A stretch of DNA of 64,000 bases from SG8-4 sp964598225. GTDB lineage: Bacteria; Planctomycetota; Phycisphaerae; Sedimentisphaerales; Anaerobacaceae. Below, one piece after another: positions 1 through 9,433 of the stretch. Made by a program: the position numbers and the translations under genes. Each line of letters begins with the position of its first letter. The first letter of the stretch is position 1. Below the pieces are notes generated by a model that had not been told where the DNA came from, made no database searches, and saw only the letters and a program-made list of their open reading frames with translations. The stretch lies in contig CAZRBG010000022.1 of the NCBI GenBank assembly GCA_964598225.1, forward strand, positions 1-64,000. Direction: 5' to 3'.

Positions 1-35
1 GCCTGTTTTTCTATATTCTTATAGGGCCTTAACGC

Positions 36-788
36 TTATGGAAGTGCCATTCGGTTCTGATCCTTATGGCCCTGCCACCAAACAAACCCGGCTATCTCGT
101 AGCTCTTGGCGCCTGGATAATATTCGCCGATGTTCTCCAAAACCTTTTTGGCATTGCCAATGTCATCGTCATACTGCTTGCCTGCATACCAATTGATCGG
201 TTCGGGCTTGGTGCCCTTGTCCCATGATAGTGGGGATTCCTTGTAACCGGCATAGATTTTGCCCTCGAATTCAAACCTTTTGCTCCCGGGAGGAAGAAGG
301 TCCCAACCCAGGCTTCTGTTGCCGATACAGGATTTGAGCAAGAGTACGGGTTCGTCGAGCACATGACCCATGATGTGGCCAAACTGCAGTTCGACGCCTA
401 TGTGCCGACCTTTGACAGTGAGCCACTCATTTCTCAGCGTAGACATCTTGCCTCTTCTGTGCATGACCTGTACATATCTGACGTCATTTCTTTGTGTCCA
501 GTTGCCCTGATCGTCGACGAAATGCGGATATTTGTTCTTGATCTTCACGGCATGAGTCAGGGTTCCTTCTTTGTCTTGCGGTGCGACTCTCCCGAAACCC
601 AGCATGTTCGACTGACCCAAGAGAATAAACACCTTGACCGGCTTATCCATGGCGGCCGGTCTTTCGCCAGGGGCTGGCAATTGCTGTTTCGGATCGGTAT
701 TAATTGTCTCTGCCACTGATACATTTACGAGGCCCATTACTATTGCCGCCAGCAGAGATGCCGTCGCAATTAGTGACTTATTGTTCAT
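36..788 (-). pseudogene. SASA-domain (sialate O-acetylesterase-like) carbohydrate esterase, C-terminally truncated
   Basis: The 250-residue product has a Sec signal peptide at about residues 1-26, ending VSVAE. The SGNH/SASA block-I motif GQSNM follows at about 58-62, carrying the nucleophile Ser. A later motif, FVWWQGHKDQN (about 236-246), is the conserved segment after the central sheet. In this family roughly 100 more residues follow, including the catalytic Asp/His. Here the frame ends seven codons later at a TAA, so the catalytic triad cannot be complete. A clear SD (AGGAG) lies about 8 bases before the ATG. The gene is the most downstream of three damaged carbohydrate genes on this strand. 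I cannot tell whether the stop is a frameshift or a deletion because the window ends 35 bases on. The family call is solid; calling it a pseudogene is an inference from the missing C-terminus. Confidence 0.75.
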
Positions 789-1081
789 AGCTGTGTCTCC
801 TGAAATTCAGTTTGCCGATTTCCACCAGTGTCTTAATACTTGATTCCACAATATTGCCGTCTCTGTCAGGACCGACATTGAGCAGAAAATTCGAATTTCT
901 GCTATGTGCTGTCGCCATGTTGTAGTGAATGAACATATCGAATGCCAGTTTCCGGAAATCCTCCCGTAACTGATGCATCAACTTCTCGCTTCGATGTCTC
1001 CCTTGCCTTCAGCCCAAGCACCTGTTTGCATCAACAGCATCAAGGCACCTATTGCAGCAAGCAAGATATTTTTAACGGCAT
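778..1081 (-). pseudogene. GH29 alpha-L-fucosidase remnant (ends joined, middle deleted)
   Basis: This stretch is not a working gene. Reading down the minus strand, an ATG at 1081 with AAGG just before it opens a signal peptide. The frame is broken after four codons at an A run (T run 1069-1073), and the next frame reads ILLAAIGALMLLMQTGAWAE before a stop at 978-980. From 978 the frame reads MHQLREDFRK then FDMFIHYNMAT, which matches the N-terminal FGMFIHW-type motif of GH29. It then jumps straight to SRNSNFLLNVGPDRDGNI, the GH29 motif that normally lies about 280-300 residues further on, and runs into the SD of the next gene. The whole catalytic barrel is missing. The motif assignment is from family knowledge; the internal deletion is an inference from finding both ends adjacent. 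Confidence 0.75.
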
Positions 1082-1099
1082 ATCCTTTCGTGTTTGTTT

Positions 1100-2976
1100 C
1101 TATTGATCCGGCCCTGAATTCTTTCTGCCCAGCATATCAAGCTGTTCGAGGATTTCAACCGCCCGCCTGGCTTCTTCAGTCTTCCTGGACTCACAACGTT
1201 CGGCTGCCTCATTCCGCATCGCTCTGCTCCTGCCGCGGTCTATGAGATTCTCGGCAGGATCCTCGCTTTCAGGCCAATCCCAGTTGTCGGTGCGGAAACT
1301 ATGCATTGGAAGCCAGGGCTTACCGTTGACCTTCAGGTTACCCATCGGACTTCTCGCCCAGGCGTACCGCACCGCCACCGGTTCTTTGACCAGCGGGTTC
1401 CAGACGATTACCTGTGTGGCGTCGAAATTCTTGTTAGCGACGTTCCAAATGCCTGCGTCCTTCTTCAAAGGGTACGCCGCGTGCGCCATGTAGAACTTGC
1501 CCGATTTATCAGCGATTGAGAAGCCTTCCGGAATTGTCGACATGTCATCCGGCACCACCTTCTTGTCGAAGGTCAGTACCATGCGATCGCCATCAGGCTC
1601 GGCAGAGAGCAGCGACGCAGAATCCCAGTCGATCTTCATGCCGTAGACTCTGCTGAGCGCCCACCTCGCCGCCCGTACGCCATGTGCCCGCTTCTTGACG
1701 GGATGTAGCCCCGGAATCTGGATGTCATACGCCGGCAGGAACGCCGTATTAGTCGGATCATCGAGATCGCTAAGCCCGAGCCGCTGAGCTTCGCGTATAT
1801 AAGCACCACAAGAAACCGACCATACCTCGAAATTATCACGCGTTTGAGGAATGCTGCCCGCGCAGAAGCCAATAACGCCTACCGGCAGACTATCGTCCTT
1901 GAAGTCTTCCCGCCAGCCCTCAACCATGAGTTTAGTTAGGACTCGATAGCGCTTCGGTCGGCAACTTGTCGCCATGGCGTTATTATAGCCCTGGTGGAAA
2001 AGCACCCCCTTGATGTTCAAGCCTTTGCAGACACCGAACATGCCATTGTAGCAGGAAGCGGCGTCGCTGGGGCTGCGCCAGGCACATTCCAGGAACGCAG
2101 ATTTCTGCGCGTCGGTCTGGGTGGCAATTCATCTTCGGGCACGCCCTTCTTGCGCTGCTGGGCAACAGTCTTCTCCCATTTGTCGACGAGTTTGCTCATG
2201 GCTGCGTCCCAATCGAACTCAACTCGGCGCTTCTCTACCCAGGCCAGGTATCGCGCGGCCAGCGGATGGTCGTCAAACTTGTGACGGGGAACCAGACTTT
2301 CAATAGACGCACCGCCGCGTGCGTTGTCGATTATACCGATGGGAATCTGCAACGCCCTTTGAAGGCGTGATGCAAAGATATAGCCAATGGATGAAAACCG
2401 GCCTGCGGTTTCCGGAGTACAGACGGTCCAACCTTCGACTCGGTCGGCAGGCAGATCCTTCTGGAGGACGTATGACTCATTCGGCAAGATGCCGATCCGG
2501 CGAAGCAGGGGCAAGTTGGCCGCGGTTGTTTCCATGTCGGCCCGGTAGGTTTTGGCCAGTCCGAAGGCCATGTTGCTCTGCCCGTTCATCACCCAGACGT
2601 CCCCGATGAGGATGTTATCCATCTCGATAATTGCATCGCCTGAGGTAACCTTCAGCTTCTGACCGGTAGCATTGGCCTGCCGGGCGGAGAAAGTCACCTC
2701 CCAGCGACCTTCCCGCTTGTCCGCCGTTGACTCAGCCTTTGCCGTGCCAAAACGGACGAGAACTTTTTGTCCGGTCTCAGCCCATCCCCAAACCGTGATT
2801 GGCTTGTCACGCTGGATGACCATGTTAGATCCAAATACATTGTGAACTCGCAGCGATCCGTTCTCGGCGGACCTGATCGTTGCCGGCGTAACCGTTACCA
2901 GCGCAACCGCAGTCGCCGCGACAAGCAGCATCCTGCCACGCTGCTTTGGCATACCGCAACTTTCTTTCTTAAACAT
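1100..2976 (-). pseudogene. Sialate O-acetylesterase, split by a one-base frameshift
   Basis: Two overlapping reading frames together give one protein of about 625 residues. The upstream part has a signal peptide (start at 2976 or 2952, both with purine-rich upstream sequence), a jelly-roll-like N-terminus and the nucleophile motif MNGQSNM. It then reads RSWNVPGAAP and runs into a stop. The downstream part continues in another frame from SDAASCYNGMFGV through LFHQGYNNAM to the C-terminus ending GPDQ. Adding one C to the CCCC run (GGGG on the plus strand at 2069-2072) restores the expected family sequence across the junction, so loss of one base there is the simplest reading. A sequencing or assembly error is the main alternative. 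The role would be removing O-acetyl groups from sialic acid or plant glycans outside the cytoplasm. Confidence 0.82.
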
Positions 2977-3349
2977 ACCTGTGCTTTCTTTAACTTGTGG
3001 TAGCAACCACAACTTCCGCCGGTTTTGGTACATGAATCCAACATAGATTTTATTGCGTTTTGTGGCAGCAGTTTTAACGATCCGGATAGGATACTGGCCC
3101 ATCGCTTATCAGCATCCTATTCAAAATTGCACAATCCATCAAGGCTTCCGTTCCAGAGCTTCAACATGCTCGGATCTCAGTCGTCCGTCAATAATCCTGT
3201 CGAAGCGATAGATGGAATTCTTCAGCATGACTCCGCCATAAACACTAACTTTTCCATGATAGTAGCCGATAACCATCATTTTTTGGCTGGGGAAAAACAT
3301 TTCCACAGACACCAGAGTATTCAATGTCCGATTCCAAATCTGGATAAGT

Positions 3350-3378
3350 TTGACACATAGGAGTTTTTTTCCTACTGT
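3350..3378 (+). promoter_or_regulatory. Sigma-70-like promoter for the YkgJ-type gene
   Basis: TTGACA (3350-3355) is followed by a 17-base spacer and TACTGT (3373-3378), about 60 bases before the ATG at 3438. The -35 element is perfect; the -10 element is weak. Confidence 0.5.
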
Positions 3379-3437
3379 ATAGGTGTGGCAAAATCTTGCT
3401 TTTGGTATCCGACATAATCTCGTTAATCGCGGTGTTT

Positions 3438-3971
3438 ATGATGATGAACTGTGAAGACATAGAAAATCTGGCCAAAGAGAAAGAAGATGAGAATTGGGAA
3501 TTTCGCAAGTTCCTAAAATTCTGTGACATGCCAGATGAGGAACTCGATCATCTTGTATTCAGGATTGCTGATGAGGTGAGTTCGACGATTGATTGCACTG
3601 TGTGTGGGCGTTGTTGTAAGGAGTTGAGACCATCGCTGTCAGAAGAGGACCAAAAACGGTTGGCTGCGAGACTGGAACTGACTGTGGAACAGTTTAAGGC
3701 AAAATACCTTCAGTACGACGACACGGAGGAACGGGAATGGCGGATGGAAGCCTCTCCCTGTTCGTTTCACGAAGACAACAAATGCACTGTCTATGAAGAT
3801 CGTCCACAAAATTGTCGGGATTATCCTTATCTGCATGAGTCTGGCTTCAGCTGCAGAACTATAGGAATGATCGAACGAACATTCACCTGCCCCATCGTCT
3901 TCACAGTAATGGAAGAACTCAAGCAGGCATTGGAATTTGGTACCGGCGATTTTTCTGATGACAATTGGTGA
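3438..3971 (+). CDS. YkgJ-family cysteine cluster protein
   Basis: A soluble protein of 177 residues when started at the first ATG of an ATGATGATG run at 3438. It has the zinc- or iron-binding cysteine pattern CTVCGRCCKELRPSLSEED, then CSFHEDNKCTVYEDRPQNCR and a later FSCRTIGM..TC segment. This is the UPF0153/YkgJ layout of CxxCxxCC followed by C-x(7)-C-x(8)-C. No signal peptide or membrane segment remains with this start. The biochemical role of the family is not established. It stands alone between the decayed block upstream and a long gene-free stretch downstream, with its own promoter at 3350-3378. The exact ATG of the triplet is uncertain and no strong SD is visible. Confidence 0.8.
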   Translation: MMMNCEDIENLAKEKEDENWEFRKFLKFCDMPDEELDHLVFRIADEVSSTIDCTVCGRCCKELRPSLSEEDQKRLAARLELTVEQFKAKYLQYDDTEEREWRMEASPCSFHEDNKCTVYEDRPQNCRDYPYLHESGFSCRTIGMIERTFTCPIVFTVMEELKQALEFGTGDFSDDNW

Positions 3972-5667
3972 GCAACGCATGAGATTGCACTTGGCTTTGT
4001 ATTTAAGCACTCCATATAGAAGCAACTCATATCTATCGTCGATAAACACGTTGAATTGGGCTTGTTTACATGGCCACCTCTATTGTAAAGGTTTTTACCC
4101 TCCCAAACCACTCCGTCGATCCATATAGTAAAACCCGTCAGAAGAGCCGCTCTTCCTGCTCAACCTGCCTTATTGTGTGCACCGACCGCAATTTCGCCAG
4201 GATTTTGGTGCAGACCAAAAATTATAAAAAGGCTGCCTCCAAATTTTAACAGGGCCTCGACACACATGTCCCGCGTCGAAGGCCATATTTTACACAAAAA
4301 GCCGGGGTGCAAATATGAAATGGCGGAACCGACAAAGATCGACTTCCATCACAGGCGAATTCCTCAGATTTCAGACTTCACAGAGCTAATCGAAATGCTC
4401 TTCCCCGGCAATCGCGACTAACAGCATGCCTCAGCGTGCATATTCTTCGAACTGAAATGGGCTAATTCCATAGTGCCTAACCTGGCTTACATCGAGACGA
4501 AATACACCGAAGTTTCGAACAGAGAATCAAGAAAGATAAAGGTATCAAAAGAAGTTCAGGCGTAAAGCCATCGAACTTATTGTTCGGCCCCCTCACAACG
4601 GACATTCTCCTTCGAATCATGTTGCGATCGAAACAGGGATCGCTGGCAACGGCTACCGACGTCCTTTTTTCCTTGAAGCTCGCTCTCTTTTTCTTTTCTT
4701 TCTTATTCGCGTTTTCTGGTATTTGGGAGATTTACGTTTCTGTTCTTCTCTTGACGAAATAGGGGAGCTTAGAGGCTGCTCTCTGGGCCTGAAACAAGCC
4801 CACCCGGACATGTAGCCATGCCCATCCTCCGGCAACCTACGCCGCACTTCTGCCTCCACTTGTTCAAAAGTCTCTTCTTTGCGGCCGCTCGAAATCCTCA
4901 ATCCCTAACCCGGACGAGCCGGAACCAAAGAGGGTTGATTAAAAAGCTGACGCCTCACGGAAGATGCCTTTTGCACAGAAGGAGCCGTCCCATTTGTACA
5001 ACCGCAATCTCCCTCCCCACCCTCTTTCGAGGGAGGGAGATTGCTTATTCTGGAACCAAAGACTTGGCATGTGCCGGGTCGATCAAAGATGTCGCCAAAT
5101 ATAAGACGATTTGGCACCATCTTTGAAGCGACCCTAGCTCTTACCATGACGATAACCCTTCATAGTACCGCATTTTCAAAAACATTTGACCACTTTACTT
5201 AACCGGCAAAATTCTAGACTATACTCGGCGATTTATAACAATATCCGTAAAAACTTGCAAGGATAGCCGCTTAAGGGCGAATTAAAGGGGGCCGGTACAT
5301 CTTTCGTTTGATTGTTTACGAATACACAGCCGAATAGGACGGCCATCTGCAGGAGGGCTTGGCCGCAACAACCTGCTGCGAAAGTACATCTACGGCCTCT
5401 CCGGCAAGTATAAAGAACAAGAACTTGCTTCTTGATTCCGCGGAAAAACCCCTTGTGACATGCACTGGCGCTATCAAAAACGAGGGTGTTTTGCCGGTTT
5501 TCATGGGTTTATCAGCGGAATCGCTTCTTAGGTCTGACCCCACTACTCCCCCACTACTCCCCTTAATCCAACACCACAATAGATCAGGTATCGCCGGAAG
5601 TATTCCGGTTTATGCTGTCTGGAAGTGGGTGAATGTGCTTTGGAATTCTCAAATTTGGAATAAATTC
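3972..5667. other. 1.7 kb stretch with no recognisable gene
   Basis: Only short frames of 60-130 codons occur here, on both strands, with no SD and no family motif I recognise. One plus-strand frame (4173-4421) ends QISDFTELIEMLFPGNRD, which faintly resembles the LLFPG motif in the N-terminal part of serine acetyltransferases, too little to call. The stretch has several local palindromes: GAAGAGCCGCTCTTC near 4141, a TTTTGGT/ACCAAAA hairpin near 4204-4221, and the long hairpin at 5004-5044. Base composition is more AT-rich than the flanking genes. It may be decayed coding sequence. Confidence 0.5.
5004..5044. repeat. Long perfect hairpin (13-bp arms)
   Basis: GCAATCTCCCTCC (5004-5016) is the exact reverse complement of GGAGGGAGATTGC (5032-5044), with a 15-base pyrimidine-rich loop. 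There is no T run directly after it, so it is not a standard terminator. It may be a REP-like element. Confidence 0.6.
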
Positions 5668-5696
5668 TTGACAGCGGGGCGGGGGGTGCGTAAAGT
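5668..5696 (+). promoter_or_regulatory. Sigma-70-like promoter for gap-pgk-rpe
   Basis: TTGACA (5668-5673), a G-rich spacer of 17 bases, and TAAAGT (5691-5696). The start of gap lies about 97 bases downstream, leaving a leader of roughly 90 bases. Confidence 0.6.
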
Positions 5697-5792
5697 GTCT
5701 GCTTCGTTTACTCCTCGGCGGTGGTTGGTGAGGGGTCTGATAGGGCAATAGAACGTTATTGGTCCGCCCGGTGGCGGAAGGAGAAGTGGAAA

Positions 5793-6806
5793 ATGGCAAC
5801 AAAAGTAGCGATTAACGGGTTCGGTCGTATCGGTCGGGCCGTGGCGAGGATTCTGATATCCAGAGGCGGCGAGCTCGATCTGGTGGCGGTCAACGATCTT
5901 GCACCGGCCAAGAGTCTGGCTCATCTATTCAAATACGATACCGTTATGGGCAAGTGGAACGGCACAGTGGAAGTGACCGGCGACGGGCTCAAGATCAACG
6001 GCAAGGAGATCACGGTTCTGGCCGAGCGCAATCCCGCCAAGCTGCCCTGGGGCGATATGGGCGTCGAGATAGCGGTCGAATCAACCGGTATATTCCGCAC
6101 AAAGTCGTCGGACAAGGGCGGCTACGGCGACCACGTCACCGCCGGCGCCAAGAAGGTCGTTCTGACCGTTCCGGCCAAAGACGATATCGAGGCAACGGTC
6201 GTTCTGGGCGTCAATGGCGACACAATGACGGCTAAAACCCAATTCGTCTCGAACGCAAGCTGCACGACCAACTGCCTCGCTCCTCTGACAAAGGCTCTCA
6301 ACGACGCTTTCGGCGTAGAAAAGGGGCTGATGGTAACGATTCACGGCTACACCAACGACCAGAATTGTGCCGACATGATCCACAAGGATTTGCGGCGGGC
6401 TCGTGCCGCGGCGATGAATATTATCCCAACCACAACCGGCGCGGCCAAAGCCGTCGGCAAGGTAATCCCCGAGCTGAACGGCAAGCTGGACGGATACGCA
6501 CTTCGCGTTCCCGTGATTTGCGGCAGCGCCGTGGACCTCGTTGCCGATCTCAAAAGGCAAGTCAGCGCCGAAGAAGTCAATAAAGCCCTCAAGGCCGCCG
6601 CAGAAGGCCCGTTGAAGGGGATTCTCGAGTACTGCGACGAACCGATCGTCAGCAGCGACATTCTGGGCAACCCCGCCTCGAGCATTTTCGATTCCCTGTG
6701 CACGATGACGATGGGTAAGACGGTCAAGGCGGTAAGCTGGTACGACAACGAGTGGGGATATTCGAGCCGCACCGTTGACATCATGGAAAAGCTTGCGAAG
6801 ATGTAG
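5793..6806 (+). CDS. gap: Glyceraldehyde-3-phosphate dehydrogenase, type I
   Basis: A 337-residue enzyme that oxidatively phosphorylates glyceraldehyde 3-phosphate with NAD in the cytoplasm. The Rossmann start INGFGRIGR is at residues 7-15. The active-site motif SNASCTTNCLAPL places the catalytic Cys at about 157, and the C-terminal WYDNEWGYSSR segment is intact. The longer open frame begins at 5721, but the ATG at 5793 is preceded by GGAAGGAG and matches the usual family N-terminus, so I use it. Length is normal. pgk follows 60 bases downstream and rpe after that, so the three genes likely form one glycolysis and pentose-phosphate transcription unit driven from 5668-5696. Confidence 0.97.
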   Translation: MATKVAINGFGRIGRAVARILISRGGELDLVAVNDLAPAKSLAHLFKYDTVMGKWNGTVEVTGDGLKINGKEITVLAERNPAKLPWGDMGVEIAVESTGIFRTKSSDKGGYGDHVTAGAKKVVLTVPAKDDIEATVVLGVNGDTMTAKTQFVSNASCTTNCLAPLTKALNDAFGVEKGLMVTIHGYTNDQNCADMIHKDLRRARAAAMNIIPTTTGAAKAVGKVIPELNGKLDGYALRVPVICGSAVDLVADLKRQVSAEEVNKALKAAAEGPLKGILEYCDEPIVSSDILGNPASSIFDSLCTMTMGKTVKAVSWYDNEWGYSSRTVDIMEKLAKM

Positions 6807-6866
6807 CAGAACATTGACTGTCCCCAATGGATAGTCAAAATTCAATTTGTTCAGGGTTGATCTAAA

Positions 6867-8105
6867 ATGGCCAAGAAGACTGTTGCCGATATCGACGTCA
6901 AGGGTAAGAAGGTTCTGATGCGGTGCGATTTCAACGTGCCGCTGGACGACGATTGCAATATCACCAGCGACAACCGGATCGTCAAGGCTCTGCCGACTAT
7001 CAAGGCGGTGCTCGAAGGCGGCGGCGCACTGATTCTGATGAGCCACCTCGGCAGGCCAAAGGGCAAAAGGGACGACAAGCTGTCTCTGGCGCCGGTGGCG
7101 AAGAGATTATCCGAGTTGCTGGAGCAGGACGTTGTCTTTGCCGAAGATTGCATCGGTGAGGACACCAAGGCAAAAGCCGAAGCCCTATCAGACGGCGATT
7201 GCATGCTGCTGGAGAACCTGCGCTTCCATAAAGAAGAAACGATCAAGGATAAAGCGGCAAAAGAAGATACGCAATTGCGACAGGCAAAGGACGATTTCGC
7301 CAGGCAGCTCGCCGACATGGCGGATGTCTACGTCGATGATGCTTTCGGCACAGCTCACAGGGACAACGCTTCGATGTACACGGTTCCCGCGGTCATGGAG
7401 GGCAAGCCGCGAGTGATCGGATTCCTGATTGAGAAGGAGCTTAAGTTCATGGGCGAGGCCCTGAGCGATCCGGCAAGGCCCTTTGTGGCAATATTGGGCG
7501 GGGCTAAGGTTTCGGACAAGATTGGCGTGATAGAGAATCTCATCGGCAAGGTCGACCGCATTATAATAGGCGGCGGCATGGCTTACACGTTCCTGAAAGG
7601 CCGCGGCAAGAGCATCGGAAAGAGCCTGTGCGAGAATGACTTCATCGATAAAGGCCAGGAGCTGCTTAAACAGGCGGCGGAGGCGGACTGCGAAGTTCTT
7701 CTGCCGACGGATCACATTATAGCCCGGGAGCTGAAGCAGGATGTGCCCCATCGTACCGCCGTTGGCGACATCGACCCCGGTTTTCTGGCCGTAGACATAG
7801 GGCCGATGGCGTCGAAGACGTTCAGCGACAAAATCCGCGACGCCAGGACTATCGTCTGGAACGGCCCGATGGGTGTGTTCGAGATAGAGCCTTTCGACAA
7901 GGGAACCAAAGATATTGCTCTGGCCGTAGCCGAAGCAACGGAGAACGGTGCCACCAGCATAATCGGCGGAGGCGACAGCGCCGCTGCCGTTAAGAAACTT
8001 GGTCTCGAAGACAAGATAAGCCATATCTCCACCGGCGGAGGCGCTTCGCTCGAATTCCTCGAAGGCAAGAAATTCAAGTGCCTCGAAATCCTCGACGAGA
8101 AATAG
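6867..8105 (+). CDS. pgk: Phosphoglycerate kinase
   Basis: A 412-residue kinase that moves the acyl phosphate of 1,3-bisphosphoglycerate to ADP. The N-terminal substrate motif LMRCDFNVPL is at about residues 17-26, the hinge-side motif MSHLGRPKG is near 58-66, and the C-terminal nucleotide motifs NGPMGVFE and IGGGDSAAAV are present. Length is at the upper end of the family range (390-415), and there is no fusion to triosephosphate isomerase. It lies 60 bases after gap on the same strand. The SD before its ATG is weak, suggesting translation in step with the upstream gene. The cytoplasmic role in glycolysis is secure. Confidence 0.97.
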   Translation: MAKKTVADIDVKGKKVLMRCDFNVPLDDDCNITSDNRIVKALPTIKAVLEGGGALILMSHLGRPKGKRDDKLSLAPVAKRLSELLEQDVVFAEDCIGEDTKAKAEALSDGDCMLLENLRFHKEETIKDKAAKEDTQLRQAKDDFARQLADMADVYVDDAFGTAHRDNASMYTVPAVMEGKPRVIGFLIEKELKFMGEALSDPARPFVAILGGAKVSDKIGVIENLIGKVDRIIIGGGMAYTFLKGRGKSIGKSLCENDFIDKGQELLKQAAEADCEVLLPTDHIIARELKQDVPHRTAVGDIDPGFLAVDIGPMASKTFSDKIRDARTIVWNGPMGVFEIEPFDKGTKDIALAVAEATENGATSIIGGGDSAAAVKKLGLEDKISHISTGGGASLEFLEGKKFKCLEILDEK

Positions 8106-8158
8106 AAGCCTTCAAATGCAGCCGCTGGTCTGGCAGAGGGTCAGTTTGTAAACGGAAA

Positions 8159-8836
8159 ATGCGATTGCCACAAGCAGGGACAATTGAGGTTGTGCCGTCG
8201 GTTCTCAGCGCTGATTTCGCTCGGTTGGCTGAGGAAATTGAGGAAATCTCCGCCGCCGGCGTGAATATCGTGCATTTGGACGTCATGGACGGCCACTTTG
8301 TTCCGAATATCACGATCGGCCCACCGGTGGTCGCGAAGCTGCGCAAAGTCAGCGAGCTTGTTTTCGACGCTCACTTGATGATAAGCGATCCCGTCAAATA
8401 CGCCGAGCCTTTCGCCCGCGCAGGCGCCGATCATATAACGTTTCACATCGAAGTGACCGAAGAGCCTGAGAAGATGGTCGACAGGCTGCATAAGTTAGGA
8501 TGTACCGCGGGCATCTGCCTTAATCCGGAAACGCCGGTCGAGTCAATCGAGAAGGTAGCGCCGTTATGCGAGATGGTTCTTGTTATGACGGTCCATCCGG
8601 GCTTCGGCGGGCAGGAGTTCATGCCGGACGCGGCTAAGAAAATCATTGAGGTAAGAGAAATCGTCGGCCCCGCCGTCCGCATCGAAGTCGACGGCGGCAT
8701 AGACCCTGCGACCACACCCACGGTCGTCTCATACGGCGCCGACACTCTCGTGGCGGGCAACGCTATATTTGGCGAACGCGACCGTATCGCCGCCATAGAG
8801 GCCATCAAACAGGCCGCACATAGGAAAATTTCTTAG
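8159..8836 (+). CDS. rpe: Ribulose-phosphate 3-epimerase
   Basis: A 225-residue TIM-barrel enzyme interconverting ribulose 5-phosphate and xylulose 5-phosphate. Family motifs occur in order: VPSVLSADFARL (about 12-23), HLDVMDGHFVPNIT (about 39-52, metal-binding His/Asp), MTVHPGFGGQEF with the second metal-binding His, and VDGGI with the second catalytic Asp. The open frame extends back to 8078, overlapping the end of pgk, but that extension is basic and unlike the family. The ATG at 8159 gives a normal length. No classical SD is visible. It is the last gene of the gap-pgk-rpe block and runs towards the minus-strand lipoprotein gene, leaving only 38 bases between them. Confidence 0.94.
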   Translation: MRLPQAGTIEVVPSVLSADFARLAEEIEEISAAGVNIVHLDVMDGHFVPNITIGPPVVAKLRKVSELVFDAHLMISDPVKYAEPFARAGADHITFHIEVTEEPEKMVDRLHKLGCTAGICLNPETPVESIEKVAPLCEMVLVMTVHPGFGGQEFMPDAAKKIIEVREIVGPAVRIEVDGGIDPATTPTVVSYGADTLVAGNAIFGERDRIAAIEAIKQAAHRKIS

Positions 8837-8874
8837 ATAAGACTGCTGGTTAGAATAAATGTGAGACGTAGACT

Positions 8875-9210
8875 CTATTCGTCGTCAACTTCGCCGGCTA
8901 TGCCCCGTCTTTGGCCGTAGAGGATCCCGCGCAGTGTCTGAGCCGGATCCTGCCTCTTGGCGCTGAGGGGCAATTCGTCCTCAGTTACGAGCCTGTAACC
9001 TTTTCGTTTCATGCAGTCTTCGATAAATTTATGTTCATAGCCGCCGGGGCTTTTGGTTTGCACTGCCAGGCGCTTATTCAATTCTTTTACGCACTCGCCA
9101 CGATCTTTCAGGCACTGGTTGAAACTCTTGCCCTCCTGGTAGAAGTATTTTGCGCAACCGGAAAACAAACACAGCAGAACAACGAGCAAGACACCAGCCC
9201 AACATCTCAT
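8875..9210 (-). CDS. Small cysteine-containing lipoprotein, unknown function
   Basis: A 111-residue product starting at the ATG at 9210, which has AAAGGAG about 7 bases upstream. The first 20 residues form a lipoprotein signal with lipobox LFSGC, so the mature protein should be lipid-anchored from that Cys. The rest is hydrophilic and contains three further Cys (CLKDRGEC and DCMKRKGY), an arrangement that could form disulfides outside the cytoplasm. It ends with an acidic tail. The open frame extends to 9333, but the internal start fits the signal and SD. I do not recognise a family. It stands alone, convergent with rpe and divergent from the aldo/keto reductase. Confidence 0.7.
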   Translation of the reverse strand: MRCWAGVLLVVLLCLFSGCAKYFYQEGKSFNQCLKDRGECVKELNKRLAVQTKSPGGYEHKFIEDCMKRKGYRLVTEDELPLSAKRQDPAQTLRGILYGQRRGIAGEVDDE

Positions 9211-9353
9211 CGCATAACTCCTTTCGGAACATCCGACCCGAGGACGTCCTATAAGTGAACGCCCGGCAACATTGCCGAGCATGATATTTTTGAAAATACA
9301 CCGCCTGTCACGAAAAGTCAATTCTTTTGCCATCCAACATTTGCAAAGTTCCG

Positions 9354-9382
9354 TTGATTTAGTCGGCCGATTATTCTATAAT
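9354..9382 (+). promoter_or_regulatory. Strong sigma-70-like promoter for the aldo/keto reductase
   Basis: TTGATT (9354-9359), 17-base spacer, perfect TATAAT (9377-9382). The gene starts 52 bases downstream behind an AGGAG SD. Confidence 0.7.
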
Positions 9383-9433
9383 TAAACGAGTTTTTGAACG
9401 CTAATGGGGACCCAGGAAGAATAGGAGACGATC

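Noticed and set aside
4173..4421. A small frame with a LFPG motif resembling serine acetyltransferase
   Set aside because: The match is a few residues only, with no SD and no downstream hexapeptide repeats, so I list it only as part of the gene-free stretch.
4580..4762. A 60-codon frame with a Phe/Leu-rich helix
   Set aside because: It is in AT-rich sequence with no SD; the hydrophobic run is a product of the T-rich stretch.
5538..5566. Tandem CCCCACTACTC copies before gap
   Set aside because: There are only two short imperfect copies, too few to call a functional repeat.
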